From NCBI GenBank assembly GCA_947488655.1, contig CANKZZ010000005.1, positions 186,001 to 250,000 of the forward strand: a stretch of DNA of 64,000 nt. The letters run 5' to 3'. Each line of letters begins with the position of its first letter. Positions within the stretch are counted from its first letter, which is position 1. This document shows positions 49,469-59,294 of this stretch, piece after piece. The notes under the pieces are model-generated. The model worked only from the letters and a program-made list of their open reading frames with translations, was not told the DNA's origin and did not search any database. A program made the position numbers and the translations under genes. Source of the stretch: an uncultured Psychroserpens sp. (GTDB lineage: Bacteria > Bacteroidota > Bacteroidia > Flavobacteriales > Flavobacteriaceae).

Positions 49469-50923
49469 ATGGAAATAACCTTAAAAGGAGACAAAGAGTT
49501 TGATGAGATTCCTTCGTTGAAAACGAAATGTTTACGAATCAACTTAAACGAAAATATCTACGGTACCTTTGCTGAGATTGGTGCAGGACAAGAAACTGTA
49601 CGTCAGTTTTTTAGAGCTGGTGGAGCATCTGGTACAATTGCAAAAGCAATGTCTGCTTATGACAAAGCTTTTAGTGATGCTATTTATGGTATTGAGAATG
49701 ACAAGCGTTATGTTACAGAAGCGCGACTTAGAAAAATGCTAGACCATGAGGTTAATCTTGTAGAAGAGCGAATTTTAAGAGAGACGCATCCTAATAAGAT
49801 GTTTTTTGCTTACGCAAATACAGTTGCTACAATTGATTTTGCGAAGAAATATAAAGGACATGGTTGGGTAGGTATAAAATACCAAGTAGATCCAGATCAA
49901 GGTTATAATGAAATTGTACTGCATTTAAGATTTAAAGAAACAGATGCTAGATTACAACAAGAAACGTTAGGTGTTTTAGGTACAAACTTAATATATGGTG
50001 CTTTTTATAAGTACAATGAGCCTAAGAAATTGTTGCGTTACCTGTATGATCATTTAGACAAAGACCAAGTAGAAATTGATACTATTAATTTTGAAGGTCC
50101 TGTTTTTGAAGATATTGATAATCGTTTAATGAGTTTGCAACTTGTTAAAAATGGTATGACAGATGCTGTAATGTTTGCTCCAGATGGTAATAACGTATTA
50201 CCTGCTAGAGTTCTTTATAAAAAAAATATACTAGCGTTACGTGGTAGTTTTAGACCAGTAACAAAAGTAAATATGGACATGTATAAGAAATCTTATGAAA
50301 TGTTCATTAAAGAGAATAAAGTAGATCTAGATAAAACTCAAGTTATTTTTGAAATCACACTTTCTAACCTAAGAGCAGAGGGAGAAATTGATGAACAAGA
50401 TTTCATGGATCGTGCAAAATTATTGTGCTCATTAGGACAAACCGTTTTAATATCTAACTTTCAAGAATATTATAAATTAGTAGAATACTTCTCTCAATAT
50501 ACTAGAGCACGTATGGGATTAGCAATGGGAGTTAATAACCTAGTAGATATTTTTGATGAGAAATATTATCGTCACTTAAGTGGTGGTATTTTAGAAGCAT
50601 TTGGTAAATTATTCTATAAAGATTTGAGAGTATATCTATACCCAATGAAAAATGAGGATGGTACAATTACAAATAGTGAGAATCTAAAAGTGCATCCAAG
50701 AATGAAAGAACTTTATAAGTTCTTTAAATATAATGGCAAGGTTGTAGATATATCTGAGTATGATGAGTCTACATTATCGGTATTTTCTAGAGAAGTTTTA
50801 AAAATGATTGCTAAAGGAGATGATGGTGATTGGGAACATATGTTGCCAGAAGGTGTTGCAAATCTCATAAAAGAGAAAAGTCTTTTTGGTTGTGAAACTG
50901 AACAAGCGTATTTAGGAGAATAA
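49469..50923 (+). CDS. conserved ~485-aa protein of unknown function
   Basis: Long high-quality ORF, start reassigned to MEITLKGDKEFDEIP after the promoter; no known domain recognised. Confidence 0.8.
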   Translation: MEITLKGDKEFDEIPSLKTKCLRINLNENIYGTFAEIGAGQETVRQFFRAGGASGTIAKAMSAYDKAFSDAIYGIENDKRYVTEARLRKMLDHEVNLVEERILRETHPNKMFFAYANTVATIDFAKKYKGHGWVGIKYQVDPDQGYNEIVLHLRFKETDARLQQETLGVLGTNLIYGAFYKYNEPKKLLRYLYDHLDKDQVEIDTINFEGPVFEDIDNRLMSLQLVKNGMTDAVMFAPDGNNVLPARVLYKKNILALRGSFRPVTKVNMDMYKKSYEMFIKENKVDLDKTQVIFEITLSNLRAEGEIDEQDFMDRAKLLCSLGQTVLISNFQEYYKLVEYFSQYTRARMGLAMGVNNLVDIFDEKYYRHLSGGILEAFGKLFYKDLRVYLYPMKNEDGTITNSENLKVHPRMKELYKFFKYNGKVVDISEYDESTLSVFSREVLKMIAKGDDGDWEHMLPEGVANLIKEKSLFGCETEQAYLGE

Positions 50924-50940
50924 TTATAAATTAAATATAA

Positions 50941-50974
50941 AAAAAAACCACATGGACTTCATGTGGTTTTTTTG
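50941..50974. terminator. bidirectional intrinsic terminator
   Basis: AAAAAAACCACATG-gactt-CATGTGGTTTTTTT. Confidence 0.9.
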
Positions 50975-51020
50975 GTTTATTACTGTCTTCTATTATTAAT
51001 ATAGAATGATGTGTTTTATA

Positions 51021-51476
51021 CTATTCAGTTAATATTTGAGCTGTATGATCTTTCGTTTTCACTTTGGTAATTACATCTTCAATAACACCTTTTTCATCAA
51101 TGACAAAAGTGGTTCTATGTATACCATCATATTCTTTTCCCATAAATTTCTTTGGTCCCCAAACACCAAATGCTTCTATTACAGATTTGTCTTCATCTGC
51201 TAAAAGTGGATATTTAAAATTATATTTATTTTTAAAATTAGATTGACGTTTAGCACTATCTGCACTTACACCCAAAATTTCGTAACCTTGAGATTGAAAA
51301 CGCTCATAATTATCATTTAAATTACAAGCTTCGGCTGTACAACCAGGAGTACTAGCTTTTGGATAAAAGAAAACAACCAGTTTTTTTCCTTTATAATCTT
51401 CTAAAGAAACTTTGTTTCCTTGCTCGTCTAACGATGAAAAATTTGGAGCTTGATCTCCTGCTTTTAATTGTGTCAT
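51021..51476 (-). CDS. bcp: thioredoxin-dependent thiol peroxidase (BCP)
   Basis: VVFFYPKASTPGCTAEACNLNDNY. Confidence 0.95.
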   Translation of the reverse strand: MTQLKAGDQAPNFSSLDEQGNKVSLEDYKGKKLVVFFYPKASTPGCTAEACNLNDNYERFQSQGYEILGVSADSAKRQSNFKNKYNFKYPLLADEDKSVIEAFGVWGPKKFMGKEYDGIHRTTFVIDEKGVIEDVITKVKTKDHTAQILTE

Positions 51477-51511
51477 AATTGTTAACTTTGGTTTTAGTAA
51501 AAATACAACAT

Positions 51512-52168
51512 ATGACGAAGCAAGAAAAGGTAGATTTTGTTATTAATACGTTAAAAGAATTGTACCCAACAATTCCTGTTCCCTTAGATCATAAAGACCC
51601 ATACACGTTATTAATTGCGGTTTTGATGTCTGCTCAAAGCACAGATGTTAGAGTTAATAAAATAACACCTCTTCTATTTGCAAAGGCAGATAATCCTTAT
51701 GATATGATAAAATTATCTGTAGAAGAAATTCGTGAAATTATAAAACCTGTTGGTTTATCTCCTATGAAAAGTAAAGGGATTTATGGCTTATCTCATATTT
51801 TAATAGATAAACATAATGGCGAAGTGCCAAAAACTTATGAAGAATTAGAAGCCTTACCTGCAGTTGGTCACAAAACTGCTGCTGTTGTTTTATCACAAGC
51901 ATTTGGCATACCTGCATTTCCTGTAGATACTCATATACATCGTTTAATGTACCGCTGGAATTTAACTAACGGAAAAAATGTTGTACAGACCGAAAAAGAT
52001 GCTAAACGCCTATTTCCGGAGGAAATATGGAACGATTTACATCTCCAAATTATTTGGTATGGTAGAGAGTACTCACCAGCCAGAGGTTGGGACTTAGATA
52101 AGGATATCATTACAAAAACTGTAGGAAGATCTTCAGTTTTGAAAGATTATTATGCTAAGAAGAAATGA
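51512..52168 (+). CDS. nth: endonuclease III
   Basis: LLIAVLMSAQSTDVRVNKITPLLF; LPAVGHKTAAVVLSQAFGIPAFPVDTHIHRL; start reassigned to MTKQEKVDF. Confidence 0.93.
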   Translation: MTKQEKVDFVINTLKELYPTIPVPLDHKDPYTLLIAVLMSAQSTDVRVNKITPLLFAKADNPYDMIKLSVEEIREIIKPVGLSPMKSKGIYGLSHILIDKHNGEVPKTYEELEALPAVGHKTAAVVLSQAFGIPAFPVDTHIHRLMYRWNLTNGKNVVQTEKDAKRLFPEEIWNDLHLQIIWYGREYSPARGWDLDKDIITKTVGRSSVLKDYYAKKK

Positions 52169-52775
52169 TAACATTAAAAATCTTACACCAATATTAGTAT
52201 GGCTAGTAATTTTTTCATGTTCTAAAAGAAAAGAAGATAATAGATATGACTTGTATTTAACGTATTACAAACATTCAATATCTATAAATCTTCCAAACAG
52301 TTTAGACTCTCTAAATATTTGGGATAATTTTTCTGATAATGTTATTGATGATAGAAGATGTTATCGAGTTCAAAACTCGAAATTAGGAATAATGATGGAG
52401 AGTGGTATGTTCTATAACATTAAAGATAAAACTCAATTTGAACAATTCACAATTTCAGAACCTGGCGTGTTCAACAAATTTGCTCCTTTTGAATTAAAAA
52501 CTTGGGTTTTAAATACTAAACAACTACTAAAAGAAGAAAGAGCAAACATTGAAGTTAAAACAGATTCGTTAGTCATAAATAAATTAAAATTTGGAGTTAT
52601 TAAGGTTGTTTCACCATCGTATTATGAAGGTATAGACAAGTCAATAATTTTAGCTACAAATTTAAATGGAGAATTAATAGAGTTTGTGTTTTATACAAAC
52701 TTACCTAACAGGGAAAATTTCTTTAATGAAGCTGTAGCTTCAATGGAAACTTTAGAAATAAAAAGTGGTAAATAA
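52152..52775 (+). CDS. putative lipoprotein of unknown function
   Basis: LTPILVWLVIFSCSKRKED lipobox-like; overlaps the nth 3' end by 17 bp. Confidence 0.65.
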   Translation: MLRRNDNIKNLTPILVWLVIFSCSKRKEDNRYDLYLTYYKHSISINLPNSLDSLNIWDNFSDNVIDDRRCYRVQNSKLGIMMESGMFYNIKDKTQFEQFTISEPGVFNKFAPFELKTWVLNTKQLLKEERANIEVKTDSLVINKLKFGVIKVVSPSYYEGIDKSIILATNLNGELIEFVFYTNLPNRENFFNEAVASMETLEIKSGK

Positions 52776-52803
52776 TAAGAGATTCCTGTCTTGGTAAGAA
52801 TAA

Positions 52804-52838
52804 AAAAAGTCCCAAGGACTAACGACTTGGGACTTTTT
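52804..52838. terminator. bidirectional intrinsic terminator
   Basis: AAAAAGTCCCAAG...CTTGGGACTTTTT. Confidence 0.88.
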
Positions 52839-52843
52839 CAAAT

Positions 52844-52987
52844 TTAGTTTTGAAGCGCTTCAAACTTCAAATTATTGCATTGTATAACACTTAAAGCTTT
52901 GCTGTAATTCAAAAGAAAATCTATTGTCTCTTCTTTTGGGTTTAGGTTGTTTTGTTTTTTAGGACATGCTGAGTAAAGTTTTGCCAT
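52844..52987 (-). CDS. 47-aa small protein, missing from ORF track
   Basis: Manual translation: MAKLYSACPKKQNNLNPKEETIDFLLNYSKALSVIQCNNLKFEALQN*; between the sigma-factor gene and a terminator. Confidence 0.7.
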   Translation of the reverse strand: MAKLYSACPKKQNNLNPKEETIDFLLNYSKALSVIQCNNLKFEALQN

Positions 52988-53044
52988 TTTACGTTTTTTA
53001 GTTTGTTATATTTCTATAAACGCAACAAAACCTACTTTATTATA

Positions 53045-53629
53045 TCAATTTGTTAAAACAATATTATTTTGGTCTATAACCTTTCTTAAATTTATGAGTG
53101 CATAACGCATTCTCCCAAGTGCAGTATTAATGCTAACACCAGTGCGCTCTGAGATTTCTTTAAAACTCATATCTTTATACATACGCATGACCAAAACTTC
53201 TTTTTGATCTTCAGGTAATTCTTGTATAAGTCGTCTAAGGTCACAATCTACTTGGTCTTTAATCATTCGTTTTTCAGCATTTAATGACGAATCTCCAAGC
53301 ACAGAAAAGATATTAAAATCACCAGCATTATCAAATTTTGGCATTCTATTATTTCTACGGAAATGGTCTATAACCAAATTATGAGAGATTCTCATTACCC
53401 ATGGTAAAAATTTACCTTCTTCATTATATTTCCCAAGTTTTAAATTCTTAATAACCTTAATAAAGGCATCTTGAAAAATATCTTCGGTGATATCTCTATC
53501 AAATACTTTTGAGTAAATAAAACTGTAAATTCGTTGTTTGTGTCTGTTAATAAGAGTAGAAAGAGCGCTTTCGTCTCCATTCATGTAGTTCTTAACTAAA
53601 ACAGCGTCGGTGATAAGCTCGTGTCTCAT
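53045..53629 (-). CDS. RNA polymerase sigma factor, sigma-70/ECF family
   Basis: DRDITEDIFQDAFIKVIKNL; PWVMRISHNLVIDHFRR; EISERTGVSINTALGRMRYAL. Confidence 0.95.
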   Translation of the reverse strand: MRHELITDAVLVKNYMNGDESALSTLINRHKQRIYSFIYSKVFDRDITEDIFQDAFIKVIKNLKLGKYNEEGKFLPWVMRISHNLVIDHFRRNNRMPKFDNAGDFNIFSVLGDSSLNAEKRMIKDQVDCDLRRLIQELPEDQKEVLVMRMYKDMSFKEISERTGVSINTALGRMRYALINLRKVIDQNNIVLTN

Positions 53630-53826
53630 AATAATTACTTTAATGGCAAAGAATTTAATCTTAGCTTGGGGTTAAATGTTTAAAGTAATCTTACGTTATA
53701 GGCAACTAGGTTTTAACTGTTTGTATTTCAAATATAACAACAATCATTCCGTAATTCCAAAAAAACAGACCAAACTTTAACATTTTAACAAACAATAATC
53801 AATTTTAAAGGCATTTATAAAAGACT

Positions 53827-53834
53827 TATCTTTG
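53827..53834 (+). promoter_or_regulatory. -7 box TATCTTTG upstream of uvrA
   Basis: TAnnTTTG; overlaps the track's TTG start, so the real start is downstream. Confidence 0.5.
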
Positions 53835-53858
53835 CAATTAAATTTCGTCAAAACACCT

Positions 53859-56642
53859 ATGAGCACTAATATATTAGACCTTAATCCTAAAGAAAACATC
53901 ATTATTAAAGGTGCAAAATTGCACAACTTAAAAAATATTGATGTGGTTATACCAAGAAATAAATTAGTGGTTATCACTGGTTTATCTGGTTCTGGAAAGT
54001 CTAGTTTAGCATTTGACACCTTATATGCAGAAGGTCAACGTCGTTATGTAGAAAGTTTATCTAGTTATGCTCGACAATTTTTAGGGCGACTTAATAAACC
54101 AAAAGTTGACGTTATAAAAGGAATAGCTCCTGCAATTGCTATAGAGCAAAAGGTAAATAGTACAAATCCTAGATCTACTGTTGGTACAACTACAGAAATT
54201 TATGATTATTTAAAACTGCTTTTTGCTAGAATAGGTAAAACATATTCACCTATATCTGGTAATCTAGTTAAAAAGCATCGCACTAAAGATGTTTTAGATT
54301 TAGTTAAATCTTTTGATGAACGTGAAAAGCTCTTACTCCTCTCTCCTATTATATTAGAAGAAGGTCGCACGATGGCAGATAAACTTAGCGTACTTAAACA
54401 GCAAGGTTACGCTAGAATACAATATAAAAATGAAGTTTTACGTATAGATGATGCTATTGATAAAAATATAGATAAGGATGTTTTTTTGGTCGTAGACCGT
54501 ATAATTGTAAAACATGAAGATGATTTTTATAACAGGTTAGCAGATGCAATCGAAACCTCATTTTTTGAAGGAAAAGGCACCTCTATAATAGAATCGTTAT
54601 CTAATAATAAACGAACTGAGTTTAATAATAAGTTTGAATTGGATGGGATGACGTTTTTAGAACCAAATCCTCACTTATTTAGTTTTAACAATCCATATGG
54701 TGCTTGTCCTAAATGTGAAGGTTATGGAGATGTCATTGGCATAGATGATGATTTGGTGATTCCAAATACTGGTTTATCGGTTTATGAAAACGCTATTTTT
54801 CCTTGGAGAGGAGAAAGTATGAGCTATTATAGAAATCAATTAGTAAATAATTGTCATAAGTTTGATTTCCCTATTCACAAACCTTATTTTGAATTATCTG
54901 CTGCACAAAAACAACTCATTTGGGATGGTAATAAATATTTTGAGGGATTAAATTCGTTTTTTGCTGAGTTAGAATCTAAAGCTTACAAAATTCAAAATAG
55001 AGTAATGTTATCTCGTTATCGAGGTAAAACAAAATGTACAGTCTGTAAAGGAAAACGTCTACGAGTAGAAGCCAATTATGTAAAAGTTGCCAATGTTACT
55101 ATAACAGATTTAGTAGAGAAGCCTCTCGATGAACTCACATCTTTTTTTAAGCAATTAGAGCTTGATGACTATGATACAACTATTGCAAAACGTTTGTTAA
55201 CAGAAATAAATAATAGACTCGCATTTTTAGGTAATGTAGGCTTAGATTATTTAACACTTAATAGAAAATCAAATACGCTCTCTGGTGGAGAAAGTCAACG
55301 CATAAACTTAGCGACTTCCCTTGGTAGTAGTTTGGTAGGTTCTATGTATATTTTAGACGAACCTAGTATTGGTTTACATCCTAAAGACACAGAGAAGTTG
55401 ATTAAAGTATTAATTGCACTTCGAGATTTAGGAAACACCGTTATTGTTGTAGAACATGATGAAGACATTATGAAAGCTGCCGATGAAATTATAGATATTG
55501 GACCAGAGGCAGGAACATTTGGAGGAGAAGTTGTTGCAACAGGGACATTTGAAGACATTTTAAAATCTAACTCATTAACTGCTCAATATTTAAACGAAAC
55601 GTTAGAGATTGAGCTTCCGAAGAAAAGAAGAACGTCAAAATATCAAGTTGAAATTATTGGTGCGAGAGCTCATAATCTTAAAAATATTGATGTGACATTT
55701 CCTTTAGAAATGCTAACGGTAATTACAGGTGTTTCTGGAAGTGGTAAGAGTACGCTTGTTAAAAAAATATTATTTCCTGCGATTCAAAAAAAACTTACTG
55801 GATTTGGTGATAAACCTGGACAGTTTACAGAGCTTAAGGGAAAATTTACAAATATAAAGCACATAGAGTTTGTAGATCAAAACCCAATTGGTCGATCTTC
55901 TCGTTCTAATCCCGTAACGTACATTAAAGCCTATGATGATATTAGAGCATTATTTGCTAAGCAAAAGCTAAGTAATATAAGAAATTATCAAGCCAAACAT
56001 TTTAGCTTTAATGTAGATGGCGGACGATGCGAAACTTGCAAAGGTGACGGTGAAGTTACTATTGAAATGCAATTTATGGCAGATGTACATCTAACTTGTG
56101 AAACGTGTAATGGGAAGCGCTTTAAAAAAGAGGTTTTGGAAGTTACTTTTGAAAGCAAGAATATAGATGACATTTTATCTATGACGATTGATGATGCTAT
56201 TGCATTTTTTGATACTCACAATGTCACTAAAATTAAAAACAAATTACAACCACTACAAGATGTTGGATTAGGTTATGTGGCACTGGGTCAAAGTTCCTCT
56301 ACACTTTCTGGTGGAGAAGCACAACGTATAAAATTGGCTTCTTTTCTTGGTAAAGGATCTAAAAGTGACAATGCGCTTTTTATTTTTGATGAGCCTACAA
56401 CCGGATTACATTTTCATGATATTAAAAAACTACTCAAATCTTTTCAAGCATTAATAGAGCAAGGACATTCTATAATTGTAATTGAACATAACCTAGATTT
56501 AATTAAATGTGCAGATCATATTATAGACTTAGGTCCTGAGGGTGGACTGCGTGGCGGAGAATTATTAGCTCAAGGTACACCTGAAGAGATTGTAAAAAAT
56601 AAAAACTCTATTACTGGAGTTTATTTAAAAGATAAAATTTAA
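53859..56642 (+). CDS. uvrA: excinuclease ABC subunit A
   Basis: GLSGSGKSSLAFDTLYAEGQRRYVESLSSYARQFLG; two ABC modules; CETCKGDGEVTIEMQFMADVHLTCETCNGKRF Zn finger. Confidence 0.98.
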   Translation: MSTNILDLNPKENIIIKGAKLHNLKNIDVVIPRNKLVVITGLSGSGKSSLAFDTLYAEGQRRYVESLSSYARQFLGRLNKPKVDVIKGIAPAIAIEQKVNSTNPRSTVGTTTEIYDYLKLLFARIGKTYSPISGNLVKKHRTKDVLDLVKSFDEREKLLLLSPIILEEGRTMADKLSVLKQQGYARIQYKNEVLRIDDAIDKNIDKDVFLVVDRIIVKHEDDFYNRLADAIETSFFEGKGTSIIESLSNNKRTEFNNKFELDGMTFLEPNPHLFSFNNPYGACPKCEGYGDVIGIDDDLVIPNTGLSVYENAIFPWRGESMSYYRNQLVNNCHKFDFPIHKPYFELSAAQKQLIWDGNKYFEGLNSFFAELESKAYKIQNRVMLSRYRGKTKCTVCKGKRLRVEANYVKVANVTITDLVEKPLDELTSFFKQLELDDYDTTIAKRLLTEINNRLAFLGNVGLDYLTLNRKSNTLSGGESQRINLATSLGSSLVGSMYILDEPSIGLHPKDTEKLIKVLIALRDLGNTVIVVEHDEDIMKAADEIIDIGPEAGTFGGEVVATGTFEDILKSNSLTAQYLNETLEIELPKKRRTSKYQVEIIGARAHNLKNIDVTFPLEMLTVITGVSGSGKSTLVKKILFPAIQKKLTGFGDKPGQFTELKGKFTNIKHIEFVDQNPIGRSSRSNPVTYIKAYDDIRALFAKQKLSNIRNYQAKHFSFNVDGGRCETCKGDGEVTIEMQFMADVHLTCETCNGKRFKKEVLEVTFESKNIDDILSMTIDDAIAFFDTHNVTKIKNKLQPLQDVGLGYVALGQSSSTLSGGEAQRIKLASFLGKGSKSDNALFIFDEPTTGLHFHDIKKLLKSFQALIEQGHSIIVIEHNLDLIKCADHIIDLGPEGGLRGGELLAQGTPEEIVKNKNSITGVYLKDKI

Positions 56643-57147
56643 ATTTTATAGAGAATCACTCTTTAAGAGGATATTGGTATATATATGTTTTACACCTTCT
56701 ATTTCTACTAACGTATTTTAAGTTAATTTATAGTATCCATGTATATAAGAATATCGAGATGGAAATATAACCCGAACTATTAGTTGGCGTACTTGTATTA
56801 ATAAAATCGTAACCATTATTTACTTTAATTAAATCTCTGAAAGCATCTTTTATTTTCTCTAATTAAATAGTTATCTTTTTCAACATCACACTGTAAAATA
56901 GTATACTCACATTTTGATAGAGTTTTACATGATTTAACATCATACACCATGACTCTCTAAAGTAAATCATGATATAAATTAAATCAATAATAGTTTACTT
57001 TAGGAATACTAAATCAAAAGCGTCTATAATATGTTTTAGTTGCAGATTAGGTTTTTATTTCTTCAACCATTAGAACAATTGTTTTTTTCTCTACTTTACA
57101 AGACGAGAGAAAAAATTAAAATAATTGGGATACGTCATATAGTTTAT

Positions 57148-58245
57148 TTAATATATCATAAATGATAATAATCCAATTATTATTGCTGCAGTTGGCACTA
57201 TAAAGAGCATAAATGTAAATGTAGCTACACTAGATTTAAATAAACTTAAAAACCAGCCTTGACTATAAAAATGTTTTAGCGCTATAAATAAGTAAATAAA
57301 TGTAGATAATGCAATCAACCAATCTATAGCGTCTGGTACATCCCAAAAAATATTAACCCCAAAAATGATACTAAATACAGTGAACAAAAATGAAAAATAA
57401 TAGAAGCTAAATACTAAATGATGCGCATATCTTCCTTTATTAAAATATAATATTTTTAAAATAAAAGCGAATATTGGTAATAGTATAAACATCGCAATAG
57501 GTACGGTATCATAGAATGCCTTTAAAATATTGCCACCATCCCTAGCCTTGTAAAATTTTAATACTTGAGCATATAATTTTCTTTTAAACCAGCCATCACC
57601 ATCATCTAAACCCATAGCAACATAAAGCTCTTCATCTGTTGCTCCAACATTAATTAAAGAATCCATTTCTTTTTCATTAAAATCAAAGTTCATGCTTCTA
57701 TTTTTTGAAAAATCGTCTCGAGCAACAAGAGAATCTATAGCTTTATCATCCATCCCAGTAATCCATTTATTATCGAGTAATGCCTTTTTTACTTCGGCTC
57801 TTGCAATAGAATCTTTTATTTTATCATCAGCAATTTTTATAGAGTCAGTCTTTTTTTGCTCTATACTATCTTTTAAAACCAGATTTTTATTCTCTTTTAA
57901 AGTTTCTTTGAGCTGCTTATTTAAAGTTTCTGTTTGCGTACGTACAGTAAATGAGAAAATGAAAAAGAAAACTACTGTAATGAATAGATACATTTGCGCA
58001 GGATGCAAATACAATAATCGCTTACCCTCTAAAAATTTTCTTGCGAGATAACCGGGTTTTAGCATTAATGGAATAAAACTCTTAAAAAAGCGCGCATCAA
58101 ATGAAAAATAGTTACTAATGGTATTGTAGAAAAGTACACCTACTGTTAGCTCTTCGCTAACTTTTTGTCCGCAATTTGGACAAAAATCAAATTCTTCCTT
58201 TAAGTCAGATTCGCAATTTTGACATTGTTTTGGTTGGTTTCCCAT
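57148..58245 (-). CDS. DUF3667-type membrane protein with N-terminal zinc ribbon
   Basis: CQNCESDLKEEFDFCPNCGQK; FKSFIPLMLKPGYLARKFLEGKRLLYLHPAQMYLF. Confidence 0.88.
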   Translation of the reverse strand: MGNQPKQCQNCESDLKEEFDFCPNCGQKVSEELTVGVLFYNTISNYFSFDARFFKSFIPLMLKPGYLARKFLEGKRLLYLHPAQMYLFITVVFFFIFSFTVRTQTETLNKQLKETLKENKNLVLKDSIEQKKTDSIKIADDKIKDSIARAEVKKALLDNKWITGMDDKAIDSLVARDDFSKNRSMNFDFNEKEMDSLINVGATDEELYVAMGLDDGDGWFKRKLYAQVLKFYKARDGGNILKAFYDTVPIAMFILLPIFAFILKILYFNKGRYAHHLVFSFYYFSFLFTVFSIIFGVNIFWDVPDAIDWLIALSTFIYLFIALKHFYSQGWFLSLFKSSVATFTFMLFIVPTAAIIIGLLSFMIY

Positions 58246-58422
58246 TAGAATGTGTTAGTTAGTGGTATAAAAGTAATAAAAAAAAATGATGGTTTTGGTT
58301 TTAGAATATTTCCGAAGAAATTAAAAATCTATACATCCTACTGGTCATAAATTAAAAACTAAACAGTTTATATTTCTCTTAATAAAATAAATAAATAATT
58401 GATAATCAATATTTTAAAATAT

Positions 58423-58439
58423 TTGGCACGCAAATTGGT
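58423..58439 (+). promoter_or_regulatory. sigma-54 (RpoN) -24/-12 type promoter
   Basis: TTGGCACG-caaa-TTGGT, matches TGGCACG-N4-TTGC[AT] with one deviation; intergenic, about 80 bp upstream of the 58517 gene. Confidence 0.7.
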
Positions 58440-58516
58440 TTACACCTTGCAAATAGCGTAAGTCTAAAAATTTCTAAACGAGTTAGAAATAAAGACAAAT
58501 CTAAAAACCTATAATT

Positions 58517-59209
58517 ATGAAAAAGCAAGTACTTTTTATTGCAGCCTTGTTAATAGGATTAACATCTGCACAAGCAACTACAACAGGAAATGTTGTTAGT
58601 AATGGGGAAGATTTAAATAATGCACGCTACCGTTTTGCTGAGCCAATAATGTTCTTAGAACGTGGTGTAGAATTTTTAATTTTTCCTGATGGAAGTTTTG
58701 ATTTTAATACAGAAATTCAAAACAATGTTGGTGAGACATATTATCGTACAACTAGAACTCGAAGAGCCTCTGTTAATACAACTTATGGAGCACCAGGAAC
58801 TGTAAATAGAGTACAATATTCTACACCTAGACCAAGAGGTGTTATTATAACACACGATAGTAATGGTAAAGTTAGAAGAATTGGTAATGTTTATATTAAT
58901 TACGATAGAGAAGGTAGAATTAAACGTGCTGGATCTGTATATATGAGTTACCAACGCGGTAACGGATTACTGAGACAGGTTGGCGGTTTACGAGTAAACT
59001 ATAATCGTTGGGGAGAAATTGTAAATATTAATGGTTTTGTAAACCAACATAATGCAAGTCTAAACTATAGTGTTGGATCTGGTTATGATGGCGGTCACCA
59101 AAATGATGTTTATAATTATGAAGACGATTTTGATGATGATTATTACTACTACCGTAAAGACGGAAAAGTAAAGAAACAGAAAAAGAGTAAAACAAATAAA
59201 AGAAAATAA
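58517..59209 (+). CDS. secreted protein, paralog A (FLERGVEFLIFPDGSFDF family)
   Basis: Signal peptide MKKQVLFIAALLIGLTSAQA; repeated Y-x-GR/GN-type segments. Confidence 0.8.
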   Translation: MKKQVLFIAALLIGLTSAQATTTGNVVSNGEDLNNARYRFAEPIMFLERGVEFLIFPDGSFDFNTEIQNNVGETYYRTTRTRRASVNTTYGAPGTVNRVQYSTPRPRGVIITHDSNGKVRRIGNVYINYDREGRIKRAGSVYMSYQRGNGLLRQVGGLRVNYNRWGEIVNINGFVNQHNASLNYSVGSGYDGGHQNDVYNYEDDFDDDYYYYRKDGKVKKQKKSKTNKRK

Positions 59210-59256
59210 AATATAGATTTTTTTGGTTGGTTATTCACGATTGAGTGAATATATAA

Positions 59257-59294
59257 ATTCCCGAGTTGGTTCCCCCAAACCCTCGGGATTTTTA
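59257..59294 (+). terminator. intrinsic terminator
   Basis: TCCCGAG...CTCGGGATTTTT. Confidence 0.75.
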
